A DNA stretch of 51,638 nucleotides, taken from NCBI GenBank assembly GCA_964568355.1, contig CAZMRK010000030.1, positions 1 through 51,638 of the forward strand. The letters run 5' to 3'. The position numbers and the translations under genes were made by a program. Numbering within the stretch: the first letter of the stretch is position 1; each line of letters starts with the position of its first letter. The notes below the pieces were generated by a model. The model saw only the letters and a list, made by a program, of their open reading frames with translations. It was not told where the DNA came from and searched no databases. Of this stretch, positions 1 through 9,532 are shown one piece after another. The DNA comes from JAJPJX01 sp964568355 (GTDB lineage: Bacteria > Acidobacteriota > Terriglobia > Bryobacterales > Bryobacteraceae).

Positions 1-1396
1 TGGGACTGAAGATGTGAACGTTGCCGATGGCCGCCTGCACGTTCGCGTCATCCTGAATCTGATCGAATCCCGGGAAAGCCGCGGAGAGCGCCTGTCCCAC
101 TCCCTGGCTGAACGGGGAGTTCAGTGTAAAACGTCCCCACAGGCTGTCTTTGGAGGTCAGTTGGTGATCGACACGGAGGGCGGGGACGTTGTTATCGTTG
201 CGTCCTTTAGGCGTGCCGTAATAGTTCCGGGCGGGATCGGAGCTGTTCGGAACCGGATAGAGGTTTGCCAGCGCCTGGCCGATTGGATTGATGCGGCTCT
301 GCGGGAGGACGTTGTTCGGGAAGGGCACTTTCGTGAACGGATCGACGATGGCCAGTCCAGGGCTCTGTACGGCGCTGAAGTCTCCCGCGCGCTCCGGAAG
401 GCTCGGAACCAGGGCGGTGCTGTTGATCGATTGCCGCTGCCGGGTGACCTCGTAGCTGAACATCCAGAACGTGCGGTTCCTGCCGTTGTAGAGTTTCGGA
501 ATCAGGATCGGCCCGCTCAGGGTGAAGCCGAACTGGTTGCGTTGTAGCGGAGCGACGCTGGTGCTGAAAAAGTTGCGCGCGTCCAGGTTTGTATTGCGCA
601 GGAATTCGTAGGCGGTCCCATGAAACTCGTTGGAGCCGCGCTTGGAAGCAACGTTGACGATTGCGCCCGAGTTGCCCCCGAATTCGGCGGAATAGTTGGA
701 GGTTTGCACGCGGAATTCGGCCACCGAATCGAGAGAGGGAATGGCGAGGGGGTAGTTGCTGATCTCCATGCCGCTGATCTCCATGCCGTCCACCAGTACG
801 ACGGAGCTGAAGTCCCTCTGCCCGCTCACGGAGAATCCGGGACCGTAGTTGGCCTGCCGTTCCGTAGCGCCCGCGCGTCCGGACGTGATTACGCCGGGCG
901 AGATGGCAACCAGTTGCATGAAATTGCGGCCGTTGATCGGCAGATCGACCACGCGCTTCTGATCGATGACCTGGGAAAGGCTGGCTTCCGCTGCCTGGAG
1001 AAGGCCGGCGGTGGCTTGCACTTCCACCGACTCGGTGACTCCGCCGATCTCGAGCGCGACCGGCACGGTCTGCGTCTGTGCCACTTCCAGCGCGATGTTC
1101 CTGACGACCTGCTTTTTGAAGCCGGACTGTTCGGCCTCCAGCATGTATTGGCCGCGGGGCAAGGCGCGGAACTCGAAATAGCCTTCCGCGTTGGAAAGCT
1201 GGTCGCGCACCTGGCTGGTCCCGAGGTCGGTCAGCCGGACGCGCGCGCCTGCAACCACCGCGCCGGAGTTATCTTTGACGATGCCCTGAATCGTGCTCGT
1301 GGAGGTTTGCGCTTGCAGCCCCACCACGCCCAACAGCAATAGCAGAATCCGCAGAGACAAGGCCCCGGCGGAGCGTCCCACACGATCGATATGCAT
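1..1396 (-). CDS. TonB-dependent receptor, Oar/carboxypeptidase-regulatory type (C-terminus beyond window)
   Basis: Outer-membrane receptor of the acidobacterial Oar-like family. It starts at ATG 1396 and is open through base 1, giving about 465 residues of a protein that is usually about 1,000-1,150. A hydrophobic signal peptide ends near GLQAQ. A carboxypeptidase-regulatory beta-sandwich (STIQGIVKDNSGAVVAGARV, about residues 32-110) follows, then the plug region with LPINGRNFMQLVAISPGV and the S-G-Q-R-D / VLVDGMEI pattern typical of the family, then barrel strands. The Shine-Dalgarno sequence GGAGGG lies 9 bases upstream of the ATG, which fixes the start, and a sigma-70 type promoter lies just upstream. 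The ligand is unknown; oligosaccharide or peptide uptake is the usual inference. Confidence 0.9.
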   Translation of the reverse strand, partial: MHIDRVGRSAGALSLRILLLLLGVVGLQAQTSTSTIQGIVKDNSGAVVAGARVRLTDLGTSQVRDQLSNAEGYFEFRALPRGQYMLEAEQSGFKKQVVRNIALEVAQTQTVPVALEIGGVTESVEVQATAGLLQAAEASLSQVIDQKRVVDLPINGRNFMQLVAISPGVITSGRAGATERQANYGPGFSVSGQRDFSSVVLVDGMEISGMEISNYPLAIPSLDSVAEFRVQTSNYSAEFGGNSGAIVNVASKRGSNEFHGTAYEFLRNTNLDARNFFSTSVAPLQRNQFGFTLSGPILIPKLYNGRNRTFWMFSYEVTRQRQSINSTALVPSLPERAGDFSAVQSPGLAIVDPFTKVPFPNNVLPQSRINPIGQALANLYPVPNSSDPARNYYGTPKGRNDNNVPALRVDHQLTSKDSLWGRFTLNSPFSQGVGQALSAAFPGFDQIQDDANVQAAIGNVHIFSP

Positions 1397-1423
1397 TAAC
1401 CCGCCCTCCGAAGAGATTGGAAA

Positions 1424-1453
1424 AAGATACTCCCCCGTCCGAAGGGTTGTCAA
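1424..1453 (-). promoter_or_regulatory. Candidate sigma-70 promoter of the left-edge TonB receptor
   Basis: On the minus strand, TTGACA (1453-1448), an 18-base spacer, then TATCTT (1429-1424). The start codon at 1396 and its GGAGGG ribosome site lie immediately downstream. Confidence 0.55.
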
Positions 1454-1568
1454 ATGAATTCGTATGCGCACATACCGGGGCTCGTGCGACGACTGGGGTG
1501 ATTCGGCTTGTCCGCTTGCTGGCGCGCGCGGTTCGGTGGCGGAGCGGACAGTGCACTAGCATAGCAAG

Positions 1569-3917
1569 ATGGACTTTTGTGCCACTCGTCTGATTGGCGT
1601 ACTCCTGGCCGGTTTGGCCGTAACGGCAGAGGGGTTGCCTGCCCAATCTTCCGGGAATTTTCTGCAACGCGCCTTCCGCCGGTCTCCCGAGGACCAGCCG
1701 CTACTGGGCCCGGCGGCTCCGGGCATCGAGCTGCTCATGGCCGGACGGGGGATGGAGGTACAGGCAGGCGGCCGGGCGGATACCGCGCGCCTGAGCGCCC
1801 CCGGCATTCCGTCCTCTTTTGAATTGCGCCACGAGAACCAGGCGGGCATCGACCTCTACCGCCTGCGGCCCGCTCCCGGCGCGGAGCCAAGAGGAGAACA
1901 GATCCGCTTCACGTGGACATTTCCCTCCAGCTACAACGAGTCGATGACACTCGATACCGGCGCGCTGCAGGGCCAGCCTCTCTATTTGCCGGACGGGAAG
2001 ATCCCAGACAACCAATTCACGAACTGGGGCTCGCTGTTCTATGACCGCGGAGCCAACCTGGCGGTCGGCACGCAACTGGACGGCGCGGAGATGTCGCGGC
2101 ACGCGCGGCGCGGCCATTCCCGCTTCACGGGGTCCACGACCCTGCAATTGGTGACGACGACCGGCAATCCCGGGATGGTCCTTACCGTGTTTGCATACCA
2201 TCCCAAAGACCAGCGTTTCTGGTGGGCGGAGTGGTATCAGCTTCGCAGCCGCTCCGATGCGAACCTGCCCGGCAACTTTTTTCCCATTCTCAGCGCGCAC
2301 GAGATAAGCTGGCAGCCCGGTGAACGGCAGGTGGTCTCGGTGATCCCCGGCCCGGATGAGGCGGGGGCGAAGCGGGAGCTGGTTCTGATCGATGATATCC
2401 GGCAAAAGGTGGTGGCGCGCATACCGTTCGCCTGCCGCCTGCCCGTGACCGGCGTGCCGGTGGATGTGGGGCCGTGGAAAACGGGTCTCTACCGGTTGAT
2501 CGTGGCGCCGCCCGGCGCGCCTGTCGATCCGGCGGTCAACGACCTGAACCGCAAGCTGACCAATGTAATCGTCCGTCCCCGGCGTGCCGAAGCGCCGGTG
2601 CTGTTCGTGGTGCCCACGGATATGTGGTGGGCATATTCGACGAACGGCGGCCACGATTATCACGGGTGGCGAACCGGCTACGATGGCAGCGTCGGCTACT
2701 CTCCGACGGTGATGAGCAGCCGCCAGCGCCGCCTCAATAACTTTTTCTACAGCCTTTACGAGCGCTACAACGACATCTACCATTTCCGCTACCTGGATGC
2801 GCTGTCGTCGCAAGACGGCTTCGGTATCGACTACGCCACTCAGCTCGACGTGGCGCGGGGCCGGGTCCACCTGGAAGACTACCGCCTGGTTCTCATCGGG
2901 AACCATTGCGAGTTCACCACGGTGGAGAGCTTTCGCCGCTTCTCCGAGTACCTGGGGAACGGCGGAAGCGTCCTGATTCACGGCGGAGACTCGTTTGCGG
3001 TGATGGTCGAGTACCTGCCGAGCCTGGAAGAGCCGCGCTACCTCTGGCAGCGCGGCCACGTGTGGACGCACTTGAGCGACCAGCCGGGCAATTTTGAATC
3101 GCCCGCGCTGCTGCCTGCCAACGCGCCTCCGGACGCTCCCATCCTGGAGGCCACACCTGGAAATGCAGTGGACTACCTGAACGTGTTTCACACCAGCGTG
3201 GGCTATTGGATTCCCGGCAGCAAAGCGGTAATCGCCAACACCGTGCATCCGATTGTGCGAGGGCTGGATCTCAAGCTGGGACAGGAGGTGCCGGGCCCGT
3301 GGGGCGGGGAAGTGGATTACGCGTATGAACCGCAGGCGTGGGACATCCTGATCCGTTCCGATCGAGCGGCCCCGGAAGAGCGGGAATTCGGCGTGGACGC
3401 ATACGATCCAACGCCGCTTCACCGGATTGGGCTGGCCGTCCACCGGAATCTGCGCCTGGCCATGGTCTGCGGGGAGAATTTTCCGAATATCCTCCAGCAA
3501 AGCCAGAACGGATTGTTTCGCGAACTATATCGCCGGACGCTGCACTACCTGCTGGACGGTCCCAGGCCCGCGAAAGGCGCCAGGAATCTGGTGGCCCCCG
3601 GGCAGGGCCAGACCGGCGTGATCCGCTGGGAGGCGCCGGTCCGCATCGGAAGCCTGCGATACGATCTGCCCGCTTTCCTCGATTTCGAGGATCCGCGATG
3701 GTACCGGCATGCGGCTCCCTACGCTCACTACGTGGTCGAGGCGTCGATGGACGGAGAGCACTGGGTCCGGCTGGCGGACCGCCGGCACGGCGCCTGGCGG
3801 GGGCGGCAAACCGACACCTTTGCCCCGGTGGACGCCCGCTATCTGCGCTTCGACGGCACGTTCTCCAATGGCGAAGCATTCCACGTGCAGAATGTGCAGG
3901 CCTTTGGCGCCCCGTAG
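1569..3917 (+). CDS. Secreted N,N-dimethylformamidase-like protein with C-terminal discoidin-like domain
   Basis: 782 residues. A Sec-type signal peptide (MDFCATRLIGVLLAGLAVTA) is followed by a region resembling the large subunit of N,N-dimethylformamidase (DMFA2 C-terminal-like fold). The most telling stretch is around residues 350-385: WWAYSTNGGHDYHGWRTG, then SVGYSPTVMSSRQRR. A Rossmann/glutaminase-like half follows (VLIGNHCEFTT, GGSVLIHGGDS). The last about 110 residues (GVIRWEAPVRIGSLRYDL ... RYLRFDGTFSNG) look like an F5/8C (discoidin) carbohydrate-binding domain. The real substrate is unlikely to be dimethylformamide; related proteins are commonly annotated by fold only. No strong Shine-Dalgarno precedes the ATG. 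The next gene follows on the same strand after about 100 bases. The family assignment is fairly secure; the function is not. Confidence 0.75.
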   Translation: MDFCATRLIGVLLAGLAVTAEGLPAQSSGNFLQRAFRRSPEDQPLLGPAAPGIELLMAGRGMEVQAGGRADTARLSAPGIPSSFELRHENQAGIDLYRLRPAPGAEPRGEQIRFTWTFPSSYNESMTLDTGALQGQPLYLPDGKIPDNQFTNWGSLFYDRGANLAVGTQLDGAEMSRHARRGHSRFTGSTTLQLVTTTGNPGMVLTVFAYHPKDQRFWWAEWYQLRSRSDANLPGNFFPILSAHEISWQPGERQVVSVIPGPDEAGAKRELVLIDDIRQKVVARIPFACRLPVTGVPVDVGPWKTGLYRLIVAPPGAPVDPAVNDLNRKLTNVIVRPRRAEAPVLFVVPTDMWWAYSTNGGHDYHGWRTGYDGSVGYSPTVMSSRQRRLNNFFYSLYERYNDIYHFRYLDALSSQDGFGIDYATQLDVARGRVHLEDYRLVLIGNHCEFTTVESFRRFSEYLGNGGSVLIHGGDSFAVMVEYLPSLEEPRYLWQRGHVWTHLSDQPGNFESPALLPANAPPDAPILEATPGNAVDYLNVFHTSVGYWIPGSKAVIANTVHPIVRGLDLKLGQEVPGPWGGEVDYAYEPQAWDILIRSDRAAPEEREFGVDAYDPTPLHRIGLAVHRNLRLAMVCGENFPNILQQSQNGLFRELYRRTLHYLLDGPRPAKGARNLVAPGQGQTGVIRWEAPVRIGSLRYDLPAFLDFEDPRWYRHAAPYAHYVVEASMDGEHWVRLADRRHGAWRGRQTDTFAPVDARYLRFDGTFSNGEAFHVQNVQAFGAP

Positions 3918-4013
3918 ACGCAGCCTGCTCCAGCTATACTGTTGAGTACCAAGCAGCCGGCACCCCGACGAGCCGAACTTGGACCTCACCAATCCAGTTC
4001 TCAGAGGATCCTC

Positions 4014-5195
4014 ATGAACCGACGTCATTTTCTGGGCGGCGCGGCCGCGGCGAGCCTGAGCGGCTGCGCACATCGAGTAGCGACGAAGCCTCCGAGTTTG
4101 CCTGCTTACGATCCGGTGCCGAGGCTGACGCCGATCCGGGCGGAGCTCGACCGGATCTTTCGCGTAACGGTGTGCCTGCGGCCTTTCCGCGCAGCCGGGC
4201 CGCGACTCGAGGTGGAACGTGTCGGCGATAAGACCGTGGTTCACAACTATGGGCACGGCGGAAGCGGATGGTCGCTCTCGTGGGGATCGAGCAGTGTCGC
4301 GGTGGAGAAAGCCATGGCGGCCGGGGAGCGGGAGGTGGCCGTAATCGGATGCGGCGCGCTGGGAATGACCTCGGCGATCCTGCTGCAGCGCGCGGGGGCC
4401 AAGGTAACGATTTATGCCAAGGAGCGCCCGCCGGATGTGCGTTCGGTGCGTGCGACCGGATCGTGGACGCCGGACTCCCGCATCGCGCTGACTCATTCCG
4501 TGTCGCCCGACTTCCCGGCGCTTTGGGAGAGGATGTGCCGCTACTCCTTCCACATGTATGGGAGCTACCTGGGGCTGGCAGGCAACCCGGTGGAGTGGAC
4601 CGATCGCTACTACCTGTCGGATGAAGGCCCGGGAGGGACGCGCCCGCGGGATCCGGATGCCCTGGACTTCGCACGCTATCAGGATCGCGTTCCGGATCTG
4701 ACGCCGCGCTCTCAGGACCTGCCTCCGGGAAGCCATCCTTTCCCCACGCGATATGCGCGGCGGACCTCGAGCCTTACTTTCAACGTCGCGAGCTACGCCA
4801 GGCAGCTCATCACGGACTTTCTGATCGAGGGAGGCAAGATCGAGCACGTCGAGTTTCACTCGCCCTCCGAACTCAGCCAATTGCCTCAGAAGGTGATCAT
4901 CAATGCCACCGGCTACGGCGCCAAGGCGCTGTGGAAGGACGAATCGATTGTGCCCGTGCGCGGCCAGATCGCCTGGCTGATTCCGCAGCCGGACGTGACC
5001 TACGGGGTGAGCTATCGGAATGTTCACGTGCTTGCCCGGCGAGATGGAATCGTGGTGCAGGACGGGGGAAAAGGCGAGATGGACGGCTACAACGATTCCA
5101 ATGAGCAGCCCGACCGGCAACAGGCGGAAGCGGCCGTCCGGGTGGTGGCGGAGTTGTACAGCAGGATGAATAGGGCGCGGCGGGTTACCGCATAA
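4014..5195 (+). CDS. Exported FAD-dependent oxidoreductase, apparently circularly permuted D-amino-acid-oxidase fold
   Basis: 393 residues. The start is set at ATG 4014 because AGAGG lies 7-11 bases upstream and the N-terminus then reads as a twin-arginine lipoprotein signal (MNRRHFLGGAAAASLSGC; RR at 3-4, lipobox Cys18). An in-frame codon at 3942 would add 24 unrelated residues. Residues 54-91 carry the DAAO substrate/FAD signature LRPFRAAGPRLEVE ... VHNYGHGGSGWSLSWG. In canonical D-amino-acid oxidases this signature lies near the C-terminus. The FAD-binding Rossmann motif follows at 108-117 (VAVIGCGALG, G112/G114/G117), although it normally opens the protein. Arg56 corresponds to the carboxylate-binding arginine. 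In the active-site tyrosine segment the first Tyr seems kept (VSYRNVH) and the second replaced by His. The likely role is oxidative deamination of an amino acid or similar substrate outside the cytoplasm; this is inferred. Confidence 0.85.
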   Translation: MNRRHFLGGAAAASLSGCAHRVATKPPSLPAYDPVPRLTPIRAELDRIFRVTVCLRPFRAAGPRLEVERVGDKTVVHNYGHGGSGWSLSWGSSSVAVEKAMAAGEREVAVIGCGALGMTSAILLQRAGAKVTIYAKERPPDVRSVRATGSWTPDSRIALTHSVSPDFPALWERMCRYSFHMYGSYLGLAGNPVEWTDRYYLSDEGPGGTRPRDPDALDFARYQDRVPDLTPRSQDLPPGSHPFPTRYARRTSSLTFNVASYARQLITDFLIEGGKIEHVEFHSPSELSQLPQKVIINATGYGAKALWKDESIVPVRGQIAWLIPQPDVTYGVSYRNVHVLARRDGIVVQDGGKGEMDGYNDSNEQPDRQQAEAAVRVVAELYSRMNRARRVTA

Positions 5196-5243
5196 GTCAC
5201 TATCCGAAAAGTACGCAGTAGCACTTACCGCGATTCTGGTGGC

Positions 5244-5272
5244 TTGCCTCCGGCCCGGCGGTGAAATACAAT
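5244..5272 (+). promoter_or_regulatory. Candidate sigma-70 promoter of TonB receptor gene
   Basis: TTGCCT (5244-5249), a spacer of exactly 17 bases, then TACAAT (5267-5272). Transcription would start near 5279, ahead of the GGAG ribosome site at about 5289 and the ATG at 5303. Confidence 0.55.
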
Positions 5273-5302
5273 CCGGAGCCGCTGGACCAGGAGCGTACGC
5301 TC

Positions 5303-8300
5303 ATGAGTCGCAAACGTCTGAGATGCTACCTCGTTTCGTACTTCTCGGTATTGGCAGTAACTCTGTCCTTTCCCGAAAAAATCCAAGGGCAACGATTTAC
5401 GGCGCGGATCGTCGGTGTCGTGACGGATCCGAGCGGCGCCACGGTGCCGAATGCGGAGATCGCCGGCACACACGTGGGCACAGGGGTGGTCTTTAAGGCC
5501 ACGAGCAACGCCGAAGGTTACTATGTGCTGACGGCGCTGCCGGTGGGAGAATACACATTGAACGTCCAGGCGCCCGGATTTCGCACCCTGGAACGCGCGG
5601 GCATTCATCTGGCGCTCGATCAAACGGCCCGTATCGATCTGACACTGGCACTAGGCACCACATCGGAGAAACTTACCGTCACGGAAGAGGCGCCGCTGAT
5701 TAGTACGGAGAACGTGGCGGTAAACAGCAGCGTCGACCGCAAGCAGATTACCGAGCTTCCGATTTCCTTTGTCGGCGCGCGCAGCATTATGGATTTTGCG
5801 ATGTTGGGCGCCGGTATTACCAGTTCCGGCAACGAGCCATACGAAAGCGGCAACTACTCCATCAACGGCAGCCCGCAGAACACATCGTCCACCTCGGTCG
5901 ACGGCGCTTCGATTGCGATTCCGGGAAGTAACATGTATTACCTGATCCGCCCACCGGTAGAGGAGGTCCGGGAGATCCAGGTGCAAAGTGGTACGTTCTC
6001 GCCCGATGCGAGCGGATTTGCGGCCTTGAAGTTCGGCACCGTCTCCGGAAGCAATCAATTCCACGGCACCGGATTCTACTATTACGAAAATCAGGATTTC
6101 ACGGCGCGGAGCTTTTTTCAGAAGACAGTGCCCAACTTCTCGCGGAAAGAGGGCGGCTGGACAGTGTCCGGACCGATTCTCAAGAACCGCACATTCTTCG
6201 CCTGGTCTTACGACGGATACTGGAGCAGCAAGCCGCAGAGCCCCATCGTCACGGTTCCCACGGACCAGATCAAAGCCGGTAACTTCCAGGGTGTGGCAAC
6301 GATCTATGACCCCAACACCACCAGGGCGAATCCGAATGGAGCCGGCTACGTCCGCGATCCGTTTCCGGGTAATCAGATTCCGCAGGGGCGAATGGATCCG
6401 GTAGCGCTCAAAATCATGTCCTACTGGCCGGAACCGAATATTCAGGGAGCGCTGGTCAACAATTACAACAGCCAGCTTATCGGGCAGAATTTCGACCAGA
6501 CGCTGCCGAATACGTCGGTGAAGATCGATCAGAAGATTACCGATCGCAATCAGCTCTTTGTGCGGTACCAATATGAAGGCGGTGGATATACCGCCGAGGC
6601 CACGTACCCGGGACCGGGAGATTATACGGGCCAGCTTGTTCAAACTCATTCGAACGTAGTCACGCTGGGCGATACGGCAAGCTTTTCGCCGCGGATGGTC
6701 AATGAGTTCCGCTTCGGCTATTTCCATATCTGGAATTTCGAGCACACCAAGGCATACAACCAGGACGTTGCTTCGACGCTCGGCTTGAATAATGTCTCGG
6801 GCCTGGAGTTTCCCGTAGTCTCCGTAACCGGCCTGATCGGGATGAACCTCGGTCCCAGGGACCAGAACAGCAATAACATCACGGAGAACTTCCAGTGGAA
6901 TGACAACGTGACTTACATTCGCGGCAAGCACATCCTCAAGTTCGGAGGAAACGTGATTCTGGGGCAATACAACCCCTATTCACTGGGACGCCCGTCCGGA
7001 CAGTTCGCGTTCAGTGGGATCTTCACGAATCAGCCTCAGGTGGCGGGGACGGCGGTGGGGTTCGCCGACTTTCTGCTGGGGCTACCCAGTGCCACAACGG
7101 TCTCCGAGGGGCGGAAGTTCGGCTATCGGCAGCCAAGCCTCGCGTTGTTTGTTGGAGACGACATCAAGCTGGCCCGCAATCTGACCATGAACCTGGGGGT
7201 GCGCTTCGATCGTACCTGGGGCGTCAGCGAGATCAACAATCTCATGACGAATTTCAGCGCCAGCGCAATCAACCCGGCGACCAACACATCGGGAGCGGTC
7301 GTGTTTGCAGGCCGAGACGGCGCGCCGACCACTTTTTCCAACCCGACGAATACGATCTCGCCTCGCATCGGCCTGGCCTATACGCTGAAGAATAAGACCG
7401 TTTTCCGGGCAGGCTACTCCATCAATTACTACGGCAATCCGATCTCCCAGATACAGCCAGGAAACACCGGCTTCATCCCAACGCAGATTTTGACTACCAC
7501 CGACCAGGTAACGCCGCTGGTACAACTGCAAAACGGGCCACCGCCGCTCAACACGGCTCTGAATCTTACGGGCGCGGCTGCCAACAACCAGAACGTGACC
7601 TGGATCCAGACGCACAGCAAAGCGCTGGCGCTCTACCAGTGGAGCTTCGGCATCCAGCGGGAGCTTCCGGGAAAGATGTTCGTGGACGCGACGTACGTGG
7701 CCAGCCGCGGGTCGCACCTGTGGTTCCCGATCAATGTCAATGAAGTGCCCACGGTGCTGCTGGGCCCCGGCAACGCACAGCTCAATCGTCCGTTCCCGCA
7801 GTTCCAGAACATCACCTTGCGCGACAACCGCGGCGCCTCCAAATATCACGCCTTGCAGATGACGCTGAACCGGCGTATGGCGAGCGGTCTGGTATTCATG
7901 GCCAATTACACGATTTCGAAGACCATGGATAATACTTCATCAGACCCGGGCGGCGGAGGGGCCGGCGCTCCGTATGAAACCATGTTCGATCTCACGCGGG
8001 AGTGGGCGTTGTCGGATCACGACACGCCGCAGAACTTCAACCTGACGGCGATCTATGAAATTCCGCAATGGCTCCGCGGCAGGGCCGGAACCTATCTCAC
8101 CAGGGGTTGGCAACTGAACGCAGTGGCGCACGTTTACGGAGGCCATCCTTTGAACCCGGGTGTGTCGATCAACCAATCGGGCGCGCTTGGGGGTTCCCAG
8201 CGGCCGGACCGCATTGGAAACGGGTTCCTGCCCGCCGACCAGAGGACCCCTAGCCACTGGTTTGATACCAGCGCGTTCGCTCTTCCGGCACCTTACACGT

Positions 8301-8554
8301 TCGGCAACTCCGGACGCAACGTGCTGCGACGGCCGAGTTTTCGCCAAGCCGATCTTTCGCTGTTCAAGAACACGTACTTCCGGACTCCGCTCAACGAAGC
8401 GACTAACATCCAGTTTCGAGCCGAATTCTTCAACGCATTCAACCACCCCAACTTCCAGGCCCCGAATACCGCGATCGGCAGCCTGGCGGCGGGAACGATT
8501 ACCGGCGTGCAGTACGCCCGCAGCATCACACTTGGGCTGCGTTTTCTGTTCTGA
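5303..8554 (+). CDS. TonB-dependent receptor, Oar/carboxypeptidase-regulatory type
   Basis: 1,083 residues from ATG 5303 (MSRKRLRCYLVSYF...). This start is preferred over an in-frame ATG 42 bases earlier because GGAG sits 10 bases upstream and a signal peptide follows directly. The order is: signal peptide; carboxypeptidase-regulatory domain (ARIVGVVTDPSGATVPNAEI) to about residue 110; a plug with ELPISFVGARSIMDFA and TSVDGASI; then a long 22-strand-type barrel region rich in alternating aromatic residues. The protein ends in GLRFLF, the terminal phenylalanine expected for BAM-dependent outer-membrane insertion. Full length for the family. It lies downstream of the permuted oxidoreductase on the same strand but has its own promoter-like sequence. 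Ligand unknown. Confidence 0.9.
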   Translation: MSRKRLRCYLVSYFSVLAVTLSFPEKIQGQRFTARIVGVVTDPSGATVPNAEIAGTHVGTGVVFKATSNAEGYYVLTALPVGEYTLNVQAPGFRTLERAGIHLALDQTARIDLTLALGTTSEKLTVTEEAPLISTENVAVNSSVDRKQITELPISFVGARSIMDFAMLGAGITSSGNEPYESGNYSINGSPQNTSSTSVDGASIAIPGSNMYYLIRPPVEEVREIQVQSGTFSPDASGFAALKFGTVSGSNQFHGTGFYYYENQDFTARSFFQKTVPNFSRKEGGWTVSGPILKNRTFFAWSYDGYWSSKPQSPIVTVPTDQIKAGNFQGVATIYDPNTTRANPNGAGYVRDPFPGNQIPQGRMDPVALKIMSYWPEPNIQGALVNNYNSQLIGQNFDQTLPNTSVKIDQKITDRNQLFVRYQYEGGGYTAEATYPGPGDYTGQLVQTHSNVVTLGDTASFSPRMVNEFRFGYFHIWNFEHTKAYNQDVASTLGLNNVSGLEFPVVSVTGLIGMNLGPRDQNSNNITENFQWNDNVTYIRGKHILKFGGNVILGQYNPYSLGRPSGQFAFSGIFTNQPQVAGTAVGFADFLLGLPSATTVSEGRKFGYRQPSLALFVGDDIKLARNLTMNLGVRFDRTWGVSEINNLMTNFSASAINPATNTSGAVVFAGRDGAPTTFSNPTNTISPRIGLAYTLKNKTVFRAGYSINYYGNPISQIQPGNTGFIPTQILTTTDQVTPLVQLQNGPPPLNTALNLTGAAANNQNVTWIQTHSKALALYQWSFGIQRELPGKMFVDATYVASRGSHLWFPINVNEVPTVLLGPGNAQLNRPFPQFQNITLRDNRGASKYHALQMTLNRRMASGLVFMANYTISKTMDNTSSDPGGGGAGAPYETMFDLTREWALSDHDTPQNFNLTAIYEIPQWLRGRAGTYLTRGWQLNAVAHVYGGHPLNPGVSINQSGALGGSQRPDRIGNGFLPADQRTPSHWFDTSAFALPAPYTFGNSGRNVLRRPSFRQADLSLFKNTYFRTPLNEATNIQFRAEFFNAFNHPNFQAPNTAIGSLAAGTITGVQYARSITLGLRFLF

Positions 8555-8574
8555 TCTCCGATGATGCCCGCTCG

Positions 8575-9468
8575 TCAGGGCGAACGGCGCGCCGTCTTCC
8601 GCTTGGGTCCTGTGACGGCGGCGTCGAGGCGCGCTCCCAAGGTGTCGAAGGCTGGCTGAGGGCCGCGCCATTGCAGTTCATCTACATCCGTGAACAGGGG
8701 GATGTCGGTCCGCAGAGTAGCGAGCGTCCGAAACAGCAAAGCGAGGTCACGTTGGGCCGCCAGCGTATGAGCCAGCGTTGCGGCGTTGGCGGCATCCACG
8801 TGCCAGTCGCGGCAGTCCGCGGGTATGCATTCCAGATGGAGGAACCTGGCAAGAACAGCCGCGGAAGATTTGGGGCCCCAGCCGGGGAGGCCGGGATAGC
8901 CATCGGCCGAATCGCCGACCAACGCCAGATAGTCGGGAATCGATTCCGGCCTAACGCCGAATTTCTGTACGATGCCCGGCTCGTCGAGGGTAACCTGCGT
9001 CCTGCGATTCCTTTGCACGACGCGTGTGCCGCGCACGCACTGAGCCAGATCTTTGTCCGGCGTGCAGATCCAGACGCGCTGTACCCGTGGATCCTCGGCG
9101 GCTTTCCGGGCGGCGGCTGCTAATGCGTCATCGGCCTCGAACTCTACCATGGGCCAGACCACTACGCCGGCCGCTGCGAGCACCTCTTCGAGCAACGGGA
9201 ATTGAGCCAGCAGATCAGGTTCGACGCCGTCTCCAGTTTTATAGCCCGGCCAGAGACCGTTGCGGAAGGACTCGACGACGTGATCGGTTGCGACAGCCAG
9301 ATGTGTCGCACCGCTCCGGATCATGCCCAACACGGACGCGAGCACCCCGCGGACCGCGGCGACTTCACAGCCGCTCTGGTCCCGCGCGGACGGCAGAGCA
9401 TAGTAGTGCCGGAACAGTTCGTACGTGCCGTCAATCAGATAGATGTCCAGGGGCGTGCTCCAGGACAA
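8575..9468 (-). CDS. Stand-alone 5'-3' exonuclease / flap endonuclease (Pol I N-terminal domain family)
   Basis: 297 residues, the size of a free-standing 5'-3' exonuclease domain. Metal-binding acidic motifs are visible in order: LIDGTYELFRHYYALP near the N-terminus, AVATDHVVESFRN, EFEADDALAA (paired Asp), CTPDKDLAQCV, then the helix-hairpin region LVGDSADGYPGLPGWGPKSS (G-D-S-D-N-type metal site followed by the H3TH loop). It would trim 5' flaps or RNA primers. The start is a TTG at 9468; no ATG or GTG precedes the first conserved motif and no good ribosome site is evident, so the start is uncertain. It converges with the receptor gene and is divergent from the sulfatase. Confidence 0.85.
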   Translation of the reverse strand: MSWSTPLDIYLIDGTYELFRHYYALPSARDQSGCEVAAVRGVLASVLGMIRSGATHLAVATDHVVESFRNGLWPGYKTGDGVEPDLLAQFPLLEEVLAAAGVVVWPMVEFEADDALAAAARKAAEDPRVQRVWICTPDKDLAQCVRGTRVVQRNRRTQVTLDEPGIVQKFGVRPESIPDYLALVGDSADGYPGLPGWGPKSSAAVLARFLHLECIPADCRDWHVDAANAATLAHTLAAQRDLALLFRTLATLRTDIPLFTDVDELQWRGPQPAFDTLGARLDAAVTGPKRKTARRSP

Positions 9469-9532
9469 CGTTAGCGGATGGAGCGCCTTCGAATCAAGCG
9501 ATTGCCACGTCAGCGGTTATGATCGGTAGATT

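Noticed and set aside
1701..3500. A 599-codon minus-strand frame opposite the dimethylformamidase-like gene
   Set aside because: Antisense shadow in GC-rich DNA; the plus-strand product has signal peptide, family motifs and a C-terminal domain.
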